DNA of 64,000 nt, taken from positions 6,820,001-6,884,000 of the forward strand of contig NC_065911.1 in NCBI RefSeq assembly GCF_905147045.1, given 5' to 3'. Below are positions 44,684 to 58,200 of this stretch, one piece after another (positions within the stretch are counted from its first letter, which is position 1; each line of letters begins with the position of its first letter). The DNA comes from Nymphalis io. Lineage: Eukaryota > Arthropoda > Insecta > Lepidoptera > Nymphalidae. Below the pieces are notes generated by a model. That model was not told the DNA's origin. It searched no databases and saw nothing but the letters and a program-made list of their open reading frames with translations. A program made the position numbers and the translations under genes.

Positions 44684-44969
44684 TTTTATTGAATAGGTAG
44701 GCGGACGAGCATATGGGCCACCTGATGGTAAGTGGTCACCAACGCCCATTGCATTTGTAAGAAATGTTAACGATCGCTTACATCGCCAATGCGTCACTAA
44801 CCTCGGGAACTAAGATGTTATGTTCCTTGTGCCTGTAATTACATTGGCTCAATCGCCCTTCAAATCGGAACACAACAATACCAAGTACTCTTGTTTTGCG
44901 GTAGAATGTCCGATGAATGGGTGGTACCTACCCAGACGAGCTTGCACCAAGCCCTACCACCAGTAAATA
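44684..44969 (-). repeat. Family A dispersed repeat, near full-length copy
   Basis: The complement contains all family A blocks: GGTGGTAGGGCTTGGTG, GGTAGGTACCACCCATTCAT, TTCTACCGCAAAACAAG, GGCACAAGGAACATAACATC, GTTCCCGAGGTTAGTGACGC, ACATTTCTTACAAATGCAAT and the 3' tail CCACTTACCATCAGGTGG. A run (T on the plus strand) follows at 44680-44687. Confidence 0.85.
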
Positions 44970-47100
44970 ATATAATAAGGTTGATGAGGCTGATATATAG
45001 TCAAAATTATTTTAGAAACAGACAATCCATGAGGCCGATGATCAGGGCTCTGCTACTGCAACATCGTGGGACGTAGTTGTAAAAATGTAAAAAAAATAAG
45101 CTCTACAAGTCATTTGCTCATTGTTCTAGTTACGTTCTATTTAATTTCTCATGACTCAATAGAAATTGGCAGAGGTCAATTTTTTTTTCGTTTGCCGGGA
45201 CTTCTTACTAGTTTTAAGCAGTGTAGAGAACATTGAAGAATTCTACAATCCGAATAATTACAACTGATTGCTTATCTAACGCAGTGGCGTAGAGCAAGGC
45301 ACTCACTCACAAGGTATATGAATATATTTGATGAACCATATGAAAAAGGTTATATTTCCATAAAAGCAATACTAAATTTTCCTTTCCCGCCTCTGACCGC
45401 TTGCTGAGTGCATGTGTTTGCGGTTTATATGTGGAATAAGATTTAAATACGTTTTAAAACAATTCGTGTCATAAAATAGGAGTGCATAAAAAATAAGGGG
45501 GTATACGTTCATCACGGCGCCTAGTATTTTGTTACAGTTCGCTTCGTGGCTACGACTTATACGGCCTCGCCTACTACGCTATAAAATTGTCTACAAGCGC
45601 TACGAGCTTCTATCGCTTACTACGACGCCTATACCTCCTCCGGAATCCCGTCGCGATCCTGGTACGATTACTCTTAATCGTAATACGAGTATCAATCGAA
45701 TCGTAATTATTTTTAAATAAGCAGAACAAATGTATTTATTATTAAGATATATAAAAAAAATGTAAACAGAAATGTCTGTGGGAGAGAATAAATAATTTTA
45801 TTATTATTGTACATTTTTGTGTAGCAACTTTCATTTTTCTTATAAATTTAATGTTACAAGGAGAAAAAAGAAGGCCATTTAACATTTTCATACTTTGGTG
45901 ATATCCGTACTAATCAATCCAATGCTGCACCGGGGGTTGGTATTCCGGAAATTGCTGTCACATGAGCAAATCATATACATATTTTGCTCACCAAATTTAA
46001 TAATAAGTAACGTCTGCGGTTTACGTTAGTATTGGTATACACTTTTCAATTTATTTTACTAGTAATATTGGTAATTTTGTTAAGTTTGTGCATGTCAAAG
46101 CTAAGTTCCGTAATTGTTAGCATTTAGAAGCACGCAATCAAGATTTTGGTACTACTTCGTTGGTCTAGTGATAAGATTGATCTGGGTTCAAAACCCGGGT
46201 CGAGCTATTAAAACGCTAATGAATTTTTCTTTCGATAAATTCTCAAAAGCAGCCGGGAGTCTGGTCAATGTGTTCACTCTCTTAATTGTCCTGAACTCTT
46301 TCCTAGGTATAATATATGTAATATGTCCTAGGTAGACTTCCCCATTGGCCGTTTTGAAGGAGTTCTGTATATCGATCAGTAGGATATAATAATGAGGGGT
46401 TATGTAGTAGTGTAATCCTCCACATCGATTTCGGTGACCCTAGAAATTAACTATTATTTCTAACATAAGCCCTTATGTGGCTCGCTAGGCCAACTTTGTA
46501 TTAAGTTTTGAATGTAACTTTTATGTCAAATGAAACAACAATTTTACTCGCAAGCATTTAGTTAACTCCTCTTGTTATTGTGTGGATCAAATCTTGTCAC
46601 TGAATCTTGGATCAGCGTCTGGGTGTAACTTGTACAAATTGGTATCAATTTAATTAAATGTCATGACGCTAGTGTTAATACGATCTAGTACATCAAATAA
46701 ATTTAAGCTCGTCGAACATAAATTGATGTATGAACTGTAGAGATAAGATAGTATAAAAAGTTAGCATCAAAATATATGAAACTTAAATGGCGCTATTGAA
46801 TCTAAAGTGAATTAGAAGGCGCTTATACTCAGTAGAGTTTATACTCTACGGAATTAGAAAGAAAGTTAGAAATCCGCCTAGAAAAGGCTCTATTTTCAAA
46901 TTATTCTGTTAATCAAATTTTTAATTCCTAACAAATAAATAAGGTCTTATTATTGACAAGTTACTTATTACCCCATAGAAGTATTGCAATGTTATACAGA
47001 GCTTTCATGTGTTTGTTCGTATATAATCGAAAACTTATTTTAAAATACCTTTTGTTTTAGAAGTTTGGTGATATATTATTGATATAGTCAAAAGGGTTGT
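44970..47100. other. Intergenic DNA with a partial family C SINE
   Basis: No gene is visible. At 46140-46330 is the head of a family C SINE (CTTCGTTGGTCTAGTGA, then GGGTTCAAAACCCGGGTCG, then AAATTCTCAAAAGCAGCCGG), truncated at its 3' end. A patch at 45530-45700 has pyrimidine-rich CTACGAC/CGCCTAC blocks of unknown origin. Confidence 0.5.
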
Positions 47101-47129
47101 TTAAATAAAACGATAGCAATAAAAACAAT

Positions 47130-49052
47130 AAAATAGATTTTCATTTATTGTGAGACGAAAAATACAACAATGGGACTTATCACCTAAAATGGTTAGTGGC
47201 AGACTGTCATGTCAAAACAATTGGTTGTTAGGTAGGAGGCGGGCAGCCCCGCGCCCTACTACACAGTAGACTCCTAATTTTATGTCTTTCATCGGAAAAC
47301 TCGTGGTACATAACGAATATCAACGAAAATATAGCAACATTATACACAAAACCTTACCATGACCTCTCTATTCACTGAAACCGTAACTAATATTAATATT
47401 AAACATGTGAAGTTTCAATAGTTTTCATTTTTTAACTAAGTTTTTTTAAAAAGGCTTTATTGATTCGAAGCTAATACTTGATTACTTACAAGATTGTTTA
47501 AGTTTAGTAGTGATCGCGCCACTCGTCCGTCCGTCCGTCGTTGGTCAGACGAGGGCGTCCGTCGCTCTACGCTCTAGTCGAGGCACAGCTCACGTGCAAC
47601 GGAACGCGCCTACATACCTCACAAAATAAAACGTAACAACTCTCAATACCGCTACTATGAAACGTTCTATACAAAATTGAACATTGCTGATCCTCTAATT
47701 CGCTCGATCATCATTTATTATTATTTTATATATTACTAATAAAAACAAGTGGGCTGCGAGCGGTCGGCCGCTGTCGTGCGACTCTCGGTTTAACTCGTCA
47801 CTAGGTCCATTAAGTACATGTCTTACTTTATAAGTCGAAAATGCCACTGCTGCGATCCTACGTCGCCTATGCCTGTGCGGACGCGCCGCCGGCCCCGGCC
47901 GCCATCAGCCGCGGACTGTCGTCTCTCATGGACAATGTCGATCGCGTTCGTCGGTCAGTGTTCCGTCGTCACGCATTTCGTCGGTCGCGCGTTATATTAT
48001 ATTCGACGTTCGCGATACGGGGCCGATGCGACGCGTCGCTATTGCTCTTAGAGAAAAAAATCCAAAACCAATTCTTTACATCGTAGACTATATTTTGTTT
48101 AATAAACTTGAAGTATTTATCAATAATCAATAAGTACATTATAATAATTGAATAATTAGTTTTTGTTTCATAAGAGACTAGCATTACAAATAAATACCTT
48201 CAGCTATACAATTTAATGTTTATTTCTATTTAAACATTTTGAAGATGTTTAAAGGGGACTACGTCGGTTTTTACACAAGAAAGCGCAGATCGGTTCTTGT
48301 ATAGAAACTTTTCTGTTGATGCGTCTACGCTTCGAGATATGACTTAAATGTATACTTAGATTTAGGGGAAAAGGTTGTAAAAACAAAAAAGTTATTGAAA
48401 TTTATAACAAACACCTTAACTAATACTTCAATAATTTAGTTAAGTATACAAGGCGCGCGGGTGGGGCGGGGGCTGGGGAGCGCGCCGCTAATATCACTCG
48501 GCGTACGTACAAACGATGATGCTGCGCTACAAATGAAATAACTTTATACAAAAGGATGAGTCGAGGCGGCCGCGCGGACCCGCCCCCTCCCCGAGGCGCA
48601 CCACAACATGTCTTTGACAAAAGCAATATAAAACATTTCATTCCGTGTAAGAGATGACACGATGCTACGCGAAAATTTTATTTTATTTTCAAAAAACACA
48701 CGCCCATTCGCTCGTCCTCGCGCTTAAATCTAAAATTAATAATTAGACAATATTTTTATTTGTTCAACAGACGCGCGCGACTCGGCGCACGCGTATAATA
48801 ATAAAATATTTTCAAAACAATCGAATAATTAAACACACTAGTTAACAATAACTCATGCTCAACACCGGCGGCGGCGAGCGGTCGGTCCGCGCGGGCCCGC
48901 CTGCGCCCGCCGCTGTCGAAACGAATACGCGCATGCTCGTTTTAAAAAATATCATCCTATACACGATCGTAATCGTCGGCGCGACGGGGCAGTCGAGGCG
49001 ACGGTCGGTGCGGCGGGCGGCGGCGGGCGGCGGGCGTGGGCGGCGGGGGCGG
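47130..49052 (-). other. Likely 3' UTR of the PMCA isoform ending at exon 49053-49271
   Basis: Directly downstream of the distal PMCA stop codon. GC-richer patches (47500-48020, 48440-48620, 48840-49050) alternate with AT-rich DNA, as in long conserved neural 3' UTRs. Several possible poly(A) signals occur on the minus strand (TTTATT on the plus strand, for example near 47147 and 48680). Plus-strand open frames at 47818-48086 and 48855-49370 are antisense GC-driven frames. Confidence 0.4.
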
Positions 49053-49271
49053 TTACACGGCGGTCTCGGTGTGACTGTGGCTCGACAGGCGCTCCACGTC
49101 GAGGTCGTGCGGCGCCAGCTGCTCGCGAGGCGCGTCCGCGTACTCCACGCTGGACGAGTGCGAGTAGCGCTTGGACAGCGCCGTCTGCTTGCGCAGCGCC
49201 TCGGCCAGCGCCGCGTCCGCCAGCGAGCCGCGCGAGTCCAGCCCCTGCCGGAACGCGTTCACCACGCGGAT
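49053..49271 (-). CDS. PMCA: PMCA terminal exon B, PDZ-type tail ETAV
   Basis: The acceptor reads GGTGCGCAG. It encodes 72 residues beginning IRVVNAFRQG, the conserved second half of the calmodulin-binding site, followed by an Ala/Arg/Ser-rich tail ending SHSHTETAV and a stop. Glu-Thr-Ala-Val is a class I PDZ ligand, like the ETSL/ETSV ends of vertebrate b-type variants. This form would bind calmodulin and PDZ scaffolds. Confidence 0.88.
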   Translation of the reverse strand: MRVVNAFRQGLDSRGSLADAALAEALRKQTALSKRYSHSSSVEYADAPREQLAPHDLDVERLSSHSHTETAV

Positions 49272-52200
49272 CTGCGCACCCAACCCACCGCTTATTCGCA
49301 TCTCACACGCGAGGATATCGCGCTCTGGCTCACTTACAAACTCACTCTTGATACACGATACTTGCATTAAGTGATAGAAATGAAACTGGATGGAAAATTT
49401 AGTTTGAGTGATAGAAAAAAACCAGACAGACTTGAAATATTGAGCATCAAAAGCATCATGTATCAGTTACGTTTATACTCACTCGTTCATGGACGATTTT
49501 CGTACTCAGATATAATACAAAGGAATGACTGATGATGGAAATTTAACTTTTTTGTAGTAAACAATTTTACGCAATCGTCCATTGAAGAGGAAGTATGGGA
49601 TAGACAAAAACAGAATTGCAGTCACACGTGGAATTAATTTGGATTTTTTACAGGACGTGCCAATGGTGTGCTGCGCAACACGTAGAATAGTGAACATTGA
49701 CTGGGCTGAATCTGTCCCGTTGGTTTTATATTTAACAAAAACATATACATTGGAATGTTTCATAAAATTAAATTTGAAATAGTGAGCCAGAGCTATACAA
49801 TTATAATTGAGCAGCGACGCCTTTTGATTCACTACAATGAAATTTTCATGGTTAAAACAACAGATATATGTGCTGTATGTATTATTAAAAAGTCAATATT
49901 CGACAGACTACTCTCATTAAAATTACAGCTTGTTTTTGCCATGGAAACGAAAAAAAGTGTAAATCAGAAGGTGAGGGCGCTCACATAATTAAAAAAAAAT
50001 GTACATTGTTTGGAAAACATAAATAGAAGCACACCGAGCCATTAAAAGAAAGGCGAGAAGCGGTAGGTAATTCAAAATTCCAGTCACAGATAATCCACGC
50101 GCAGGTCCAGAGAAGGGGTGAAAAGGGCCCCCAAAAAAGGTGATCGATTCAGTGATTCTTCAATTATCGTTCAGATCTTTTGACCCCCTCTCCAAATATT
50201 GTGAAGTCCGCCATTTCAGGTCGAGGTGCCGGCGAGGCCACTCGTTTCCTCGCATGCCATGCAGTGAAATATGACCTACTTGCCCCCATCCGTCTCTATT
50301 CAGACATCGGTCGTAGCATTGGTTATGTGGCGTGTCGGTGTCAGTGGTTCCATGCATTTATGCTCTGTGACTGCATTTCATCGACCTTCTCTATGTGAGC
50401 TACTCGCGAAGCTCTATGCCCTTACGCTACGCACATACGAAGCAACATTGACCACGTATCTGTATATTTGTCCCGGACATTAAGCAAAGCTATTACACCC
50501 GAAACGAAATTTTAATCTTCCCAAACCACGCGCTCTATTATGTATTTCAGAAGCGTTATTCTACCCTTAAAGTTTTTAAATCTAAAAGCCTATAAAACGA
50601 TGGGAGTCCAATGTCTATTTGATGAAAGCTTCCATGACGAATCCCTGGCGCGTTATGAAGTTTTTATGGAGCTCTGATTTGGTTTATTCGTGTGCAAAAA
50701 TGAGGCAAAATAATATATACATACATCTACTTCAGCTACTAGGAATGATGATGATTTTTTTCATTTCTTTATGATTATTAAAAGTTATACTGAGAAATCT
50801 AAAAGTGCCCCAATGTCTAGATTCATTTTTCATTAAAAAGGATAGAAAATTGTATATTAAATATTTATGAAAACATAAAACAACTAGTCTTTAATCTACA
50901 AAAGCGTTATGGTATCAGTGAAAATTCTATATCAATAATTATATACAATAAATTAACTGTATGATATCCTTTTTTTAGAAAAGTAAACTTTTTATATACT
51001 TACAGTTAATATTAAATCTTTAAATATATTGAGTTCAATTCTATAGTATCAAATCCATTAATATTATTCTAAAGCTTTAACTATGGAACATTGTGATGGG
51101 TTTTGGGCGATAAATGGATGTCACGTGTCGACAACAAACATATAACTCGTTCTGGAACCCTTTCGTAGACCGTGAAACATGCACTTGGATCCATGCTCGT
51201 GATGATAACCATGCAAGCTGAACACTGACCGATTAATTTCAAAGCAATTAAACAATAAAAATGGTGTGAGTGCCGAGGTACTCACGAGAATTGATGTGTA
51301 AACATTTGAGCTCATATACGGATCGCACATACATATTACCAACTGTTAAAAACTGTTACAATAAAACACGCTAACGATGTTGCAAGCGCAGTTTGAATTA
51401 TATAAAAATGGTGTGCACTACTTAACACACAATAACAAATGTTACGCTGACGTCATTCGACGCTCGAACTCGAATATTTACACATCAATTACATATAATA
51501 ACACAAACATTACATACAAGAGTGAAGTTAAAGGGTCAGCGTGGAAAGAAAACGGAACAATAACGGATGAAACATTTGTAAGTAGAGTACAGTAAATAGT
51601 AAAACGAAACAGTAAGGACAAAGTAAAAACAAACGTAGTTGTGAGTGAAAGAGCAGGCTTTGTTTTATAATCTTACAGCTTGATCGGTAGAAGTCTTGCT
51701 GTAGGGCACAGGAATCAAGCGCTCTTGTAACTCGCCACCTATGACCTTCCGTGTGCAATGGGGATTCATGGAAAAGAAAACGAAAACAAGAACATGAAGT
51801 AAAAAGATATACGACACGAAGAGTGACGGAACGCGCCTTGCGCCGAGATAACTGTGGTGCTCACGATCGAACGCTATGCAAACAAATTAACAATTTAAAA
51901 AGATATATTTACAATTTTTATAAAAAGAATAAAAAACAAAATTAATAAATGATTTAAAAAAAAAAAATTAAAATTAAAAACATGGGACAATAAAATCAAG
52001 TAAAATATGTAATAAAAAAAGTAAAGTTACTTAAAAATAAATTAATAAAATAAATAAGGTAATAATAGCGTCCGATAGAAAAGCAGTGAAGATTTTGCGT
52101 CAATTGAATGGTATAATCTCGGGGACTGTCCGAAGCAGTGCCTCGCGAAGCAATATACAGGTCTCAGGAAGAAGATAAATTAAAAAAATAGAGTAGGTCA

Positions 52201-55200
52201 ACTAAAATAACGCAGGGTCTTCCTATAACCTTAAGAAGCACATTCATGGGTTGTGCACTTAATAACTATGTCTATACATTTCCATCCAGGGCTCCGTTAC
52301 ATCCATATTTCTTTATAAATAATAATAATAATGAACATAATAAAATTAAAAATACAATATAAAAACATTGATCGAAATTTACATAAATAGCTCTCGATCG
52401 AAATAAATGCGAATTGAAGCTTAACACTGATATCAATTAAACAAACAATTTTGTTGTTCTGTGCGTGTGTGTCCGTGTTCGGTGTGTTTGCACACACAGT
52501 CGTGTGTTCCATATCGATTATCTTCATGCGATACGATCTAATAAGCACACACATTTTATTGACGGGAGTCGCTCACATACCAGATATCTATTGTAATTTT
52601 AAAACACTTTAATACTACGTATAAATCAAAATATATAAGCACTATGAGTAGAGTGATAGCAAATGAATGAACAACCTACGGTATACCGAATTTTGTCACA
52701 GATCATTTTTTTCGTCCCCACAATTCTATGAATCTAACAACAAAATATACTTTGTGATATGAAAATCAAAGCTGAGCATCTACTTTGAAACATAATTCAA
52801 CACCAAAAAATATGTCCTCGTATTATAGGTGAAATTTTATTAAGACTGCAAATATATTATATATAATATCTTTACAATTAATGACATAAACGTAAACGAA
52901 TCAATTACTTAATAATTTTTCACCGGAATTTATTAACGTCTAGTCTAAGAGCTCATGCTGTGTCGCTAACACTAGACAAGCTAAGCGGTATCTAACATTG
53001 AGCTATCGTACAACAAACATTCTGGCCAAAGTTGGACGAGAACATCAAACAATTGGCCAACATTAAGGACACAGTACACTTCCGTAGACGGCCAGTTACC
53101 TTATAATGCAGCTCCCAACGAGGCACGGGGTGAAATGAAAGTTACTTTGGAGTAGAGATACTTTATTACTAAGGTTTAATAAGAGACAAGAAGCAGTAGA
53201 ACAGCAGAGTACCAGTTTATACCAAGTTCTTTGGTTCTGTAGCAGATAATCATGCTCTGCTATTTATTTTAAAGTGTTATTAATCTATTGGCGTGAAGAA
53301 AACCACTATAAGCGTATTATAATATTTTTTTGATAAAAGTTTAACTTTTATAACTATCACTTGGTGTACACCAAAACACGCATTATAATTATATTTTTTT
53401 CCATATATTTTAGCATAATTCATCATTATACCTAATCATAATATTTTATAGCAGGCGATTATTACTACACGAAGTGCATTTATATAGTTAAAAAAAAACC
53501 GATATATTAATAACATGTATGTATATCATATTCAAATTTTTATATAAGACACATCACAATTTCGAGATATTTAAATTTGCTTGAGACGGTTCCTGTTGTA
53601 GGCAAAGGGCTGGAATATAAAAATAATAATAATAACGAAAACAAAATCGTAAGACCAGGTAAGAATGGTGTATAGTGTCATAGCACTAACTACTTTAAAA
53701 TCATAGAAGATTCTATTTCTAAAATATCTACTACATGCAATTAATAGTTGTTTAATTGAAATATCACATCAAGTTATACACCGAGAATACTTCATTCAAC
53801 TAACAGGAAACAATGGAGATCAAAATAGCTGAATATTTAAGACCAGCACAGCCCATACCGCAAACATTATTATCATCTCTATATTAACATAAATATATCA
53901 CATAAGAATAATACAAAGATCGTTCGAAAACATCTAATAATGCATTAAATAAATAATAAAATAATAATTATAATATCAAGCAAATTTGAATATCAATTAT
54001 TATTAGAAATGTTCAAAGCACTCGGTAGCAGAAAAATGTATTAATTCATAAATATGGCACATGAATTATTCTTTATAAAATTAATATTTTCATTATAAAA
54101 ATTTTTACATTTGCACAACACACAACGTCATAGAACATCCATTAAAAACTAAAAGGAAAATGTTATTTAGAATATTTACAAAAAAGTTATTAATATAACC
54201 ATTTCGTAAAAAAATAAAAATAAGTGCATATTAATCACTTTTCAGCTATAAATGATTATTCATTTGTTATTAATTTTATAGCTAAATATTCCAATCTAAA
54301 AACAGTGCACCATTAGTTTTAAATCTATATTTTATATTTTGCAAATTTTCTAATATTTTTCCTTATTCTAGTATGTTTAGTAAACAAATTTCAAGTCATA
54401 ACTATACTACATTTACAGTTTAATAGATTTATGGAATAGTGAAAGATTTATTTACGGAGATTATATTTTTAGAGAAAGATTAAAAATTTTAAAGGCTTTG
54501 TTTATTTAATTTTTATTGGCAGTTAATATTTGATCACTTCGATACGATTATATTAAGCTTCAGCTTATTTTATTCAAAAATGTTTTTAGATTATAAGTTT
54601 TTTTTGGTAAACACGTTTAAATAAGTCTTCCATCATTTTGTAAAAAAAATTGTATAATTTTAGTGTAAAACTTTTGATGTTTTAGTCGATTTTAGTTAAG
54701 TGTTTAGTTAGTTTTAGTCATCGCTCTGATGCGACACCGGGCTGAGTGCTGGCAAGGAGCTGCCGCCGGATTGGACGCTGATCCTCCTGTGCTCCGCCAA
54801 ATAATTATTGACAAATATCCTGCGGCCGGCCAATATGTCCGCTTTTTGCTGCAAAACAACATGACGCAGGCGTCAGTGAGCTGCAGCACACGGGCCTCCG
54901 CAGCTTCACTACTCGTAACCAAACTGCTCGGTGTTGCCAATACGAAATAAGAAAAAAGGTTCGCGGCATTCCAAAACCAACTTTTTTTAGTAGACATTTT
55001 TTTAAATTGTTTTTGGCATATAATTTAGCGCATACTAAACAACGTTAGTACTAAATAACGTTAGTAAAAAAAAATTAGTATCTTGGTTTTAGAATTCCAA
55101 AACTACTTGAAGTGAGGAATTTTAGCTGTTAATAGAAAATGTATTAAAAAATTTAGGTAGCAGTTTCGTTACTAATTAAGTGCCTAAATTTAACTAGGAT

Positions 55201-58200
55201 AGGGGCATTCACACTAGCTTGGGGGGGGGGGGCAGTCCAGGGCATCCAGTAGCAATGAAAATATATAAAATATATTGTTTAAAGAAAAATACCGTGTTGG
55301 AAAGCTACTACTACGTAATAAGTTAACAGAAATCCGGTATGTGAGCTACAACACGACGAATTATATTCAGTGCGGTATCGCCCCAGGTACTGTCAAATGA
55401 AATATCGGTACAATTGAAATAAATACTTTTATTAAAATGAGTTTTAATATTAAGATGATTGTATATATGCCGGTTAAGTATATAAGTATATTTAACACTA
55501 AAAGTAATTACATGTAACTCAAAAATAAGATAATGAAATCAACTTATTAAATAAGTACTTACACAACCGAGTCAACGATAAAATATAGAAAAAAAAAATA
55601 AGTAAATGAAAAAAAAAATCTACAGGTCTCCTTTTTGAGTTTTGAAATGATAAATTGTTTTAATACTTAATTTCTAGTTTTGGTGTAATAGTGGAGATAT
55701 TAACTTTATTTTTTTTTGTATTTTTTTTAGCCGCTTAAAAACTAAAGTTAGAGGTTTGGTAGTTATTGTGATGAAAAAAGTTATTTTAATTTAAAAAAAA
55801 ATATATTGAACACTGACGTTCTATGCGTATAAAGTATGTTAATTGAGACTCCGTTTACGCAATGTAAATAATAAATAAAATTAATATATAGCATCGATAA
55901 ACAATATAATCAAATACTCTACCAAACATCTAATTTAAATTAAAAAAAAAAAACAACTTGTGCATACTCACAGACATCTGTATACATGCAAAATGCTGTA
56001 ACATAAGCATGATCACACTTTAAATGCGAAGCAAAAATTAATTAAGAATTACAAAAAAAGAAAACAACATTTGTACCAAATTTAAAATAAAACATCTTCA
56101 ATAGATACTCTGTACTTACAAGCTAAGAGGCAGCCATTTTGTTAACACGCAAGTCACAAAATGGCCGCTTGCGTTATATACTTTCGACACGAATTGTCGG
56201 TTAGTTAAACCTACTGCTGAGCGATTTCGTGTTTTATACGTAGAAGTTAAGGTCGTAAATTCTTAAGCCAGAGCGTGTATGTACCGAAGACGTCAGAGAA
56301 CGTGCAACACGGGCGTCATGCGTCACTACTACTGTACAGTACTTCAATTACCGACGGGTACCTACTTCGTGGTCGGGCGGCGGCTTGCAGCGAAGCCTAC
56401 TCGACTCAGACCTAAACTTACCGTTAACATCTGAAATAGAGCGTTCTTTCTAAAACTGGGCGGCCCCCACCATAACAAATACTATTGAAAGAAAATGCTA
56501 TGGAATTTGCTTGAAATTTTATTAATTGTAAATAGTTCTCGTAACATTTCGCATACGTTCAACAGGTTCTTTTCGTTCAGTTCATACATCGTTCGTTAGC
56601 TCTCTCAGTCGGAAAGCGTCGTGTCCCATTCATATTAAACTTCAGGTAGGCGTATACAAGGTCAATATAAGTATTATAGAATACATAGTGATCTTCTATA
56701 AGAATAATCTGATTAAAGTAACGTATAGTTATTGATATATTAATTGTAGATCTAATTGTATCCCAGTTTTAGGCAGAAACAGGGTATAAGTGGTCCCAAA
56801 ATTTACTATGAAACAAAACACCAAGGCTGCCGATCGGAGCTCCTCGATATCGTCCAACGGTCGAGGAAGCTCCTCGTACATACGATACTACTCACACAAA
56901 AAGCTAGTGAGAATCTCATTAAGTATTATTAGTTATTTAGTAAAATTTTAAGAGTCAAAAGTTAAGATACATTTTTACTTTAAAGAGTTAAGATTAAGTT
57001 CTCGTTTTTTCGTAACAGCTATACAAAATATCACTGCTCTGATATACATATAAAGACGTTCGAGAAAATTACAAACTTATTTACACACAGTATCGTCTCT
57101 AGAGTAGCAGTGTTCGTTACATTCGTCCGAGTCGGAGCGCCTCGGCGGAGTCGGTCGACCTACGCGGGCTCGGGCTAGCGGAGGCTACCTTCGAATCCTA
57201 AAATACTCTCCGTTCTATTGAAACTTTAACATTACGAAACTTCAACAGGTCACAAATACAAATCGAAAACGTACAGGAGCGCTCCGGCGCGGTAACAGGC
57301 ACGATCGGTCTAGGAGCCTAACGACGTCGGGCCTCGCCTATCCGTACGGTTTATTGCTATCGGCTACCTAGATCTAAAAATTTCAACACTTAATAAAAAA
57401 TCTTATCGCACTAGGATCGAGACGGGTCGCGGGTCGCGAGCGCGTTAAGTACGGGCGGCTCAGAATATGGTGGTCTCGGTGCGCGGCGCGGCCGGCACGT
57501 CGTCCGCGTCGATGTAGGCGATGTCCGGCGGCGCGGCGCGCAGGCGCGAGCGCAGCCCGGCCGCCGAGTGCGCCGACAGCCGCTCCTCCAGGTCCTCGAG
57601 CGTCGACTTGAACGCGCGCACCACGCGCAGCTGCAACCAACACACGGGTGACGGCCTCCGAACACCCTCGCCCGCCACCCGCCGCGCCTACTCACGACCT
57701 CGCCACCGATACGCAAGAGTGTGGTGTGGATGTTCCGCCCGCTCGCGCCGACCGGTCGGCTCCTTCCGCGACCGCGACCGTACCGGGTGCCGGCGACCGC
57801 CGAGATACGAGTGGCCTCGATGAGGGGAAAACTCTACATGAGATAAGAAGCGGGAGGGGAGTGCTCGGAGTGCCAAGTATCGATAGCGCGGGTGGAGACA
57901 GGGTGCGCGGGGCAACGGTGCCAGATGAGGGCGACATCTACAGCCAGAGACGTGGGAGATGCAAACAGACGAACAGAACAAAACTATAAGGGTGCTTCCG
58001 GTGAGTCTTCGACACTGCCATCGATCACCGTTATCAGCGACGTGACACACATCTCGTGATATTTAAAAGCTTTTAACGAAAAAAAAAAATAGAATTCCGT
58101 GATATTTTCGGATTTGAGTGTTCATAAAAATTTCATAAGAGTAATCTTTTAGAAGAAGAAAACAAAAAAACAAACAAATAAAAAAAAAGAAAATAATATT

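Noticed and set aside
47818..48086. Plus-strand frames of 77-81 codons
   Set aside because: They fall in the likely PMCA 3' UTR, overlap each other in two frames and match no family.
48855..49370. Plus-strand 171-codon Arg-rich frame
   Set aside because: It lies antisense to PMCA exon B and its 3' UTR, with no splice logic or domain.
49582..49782. 66-codon frame with DVPMVCCATRR
   Set aside because: It looks faintly transposase-like, but I could not place it in any family, and stops surround it in all frames.
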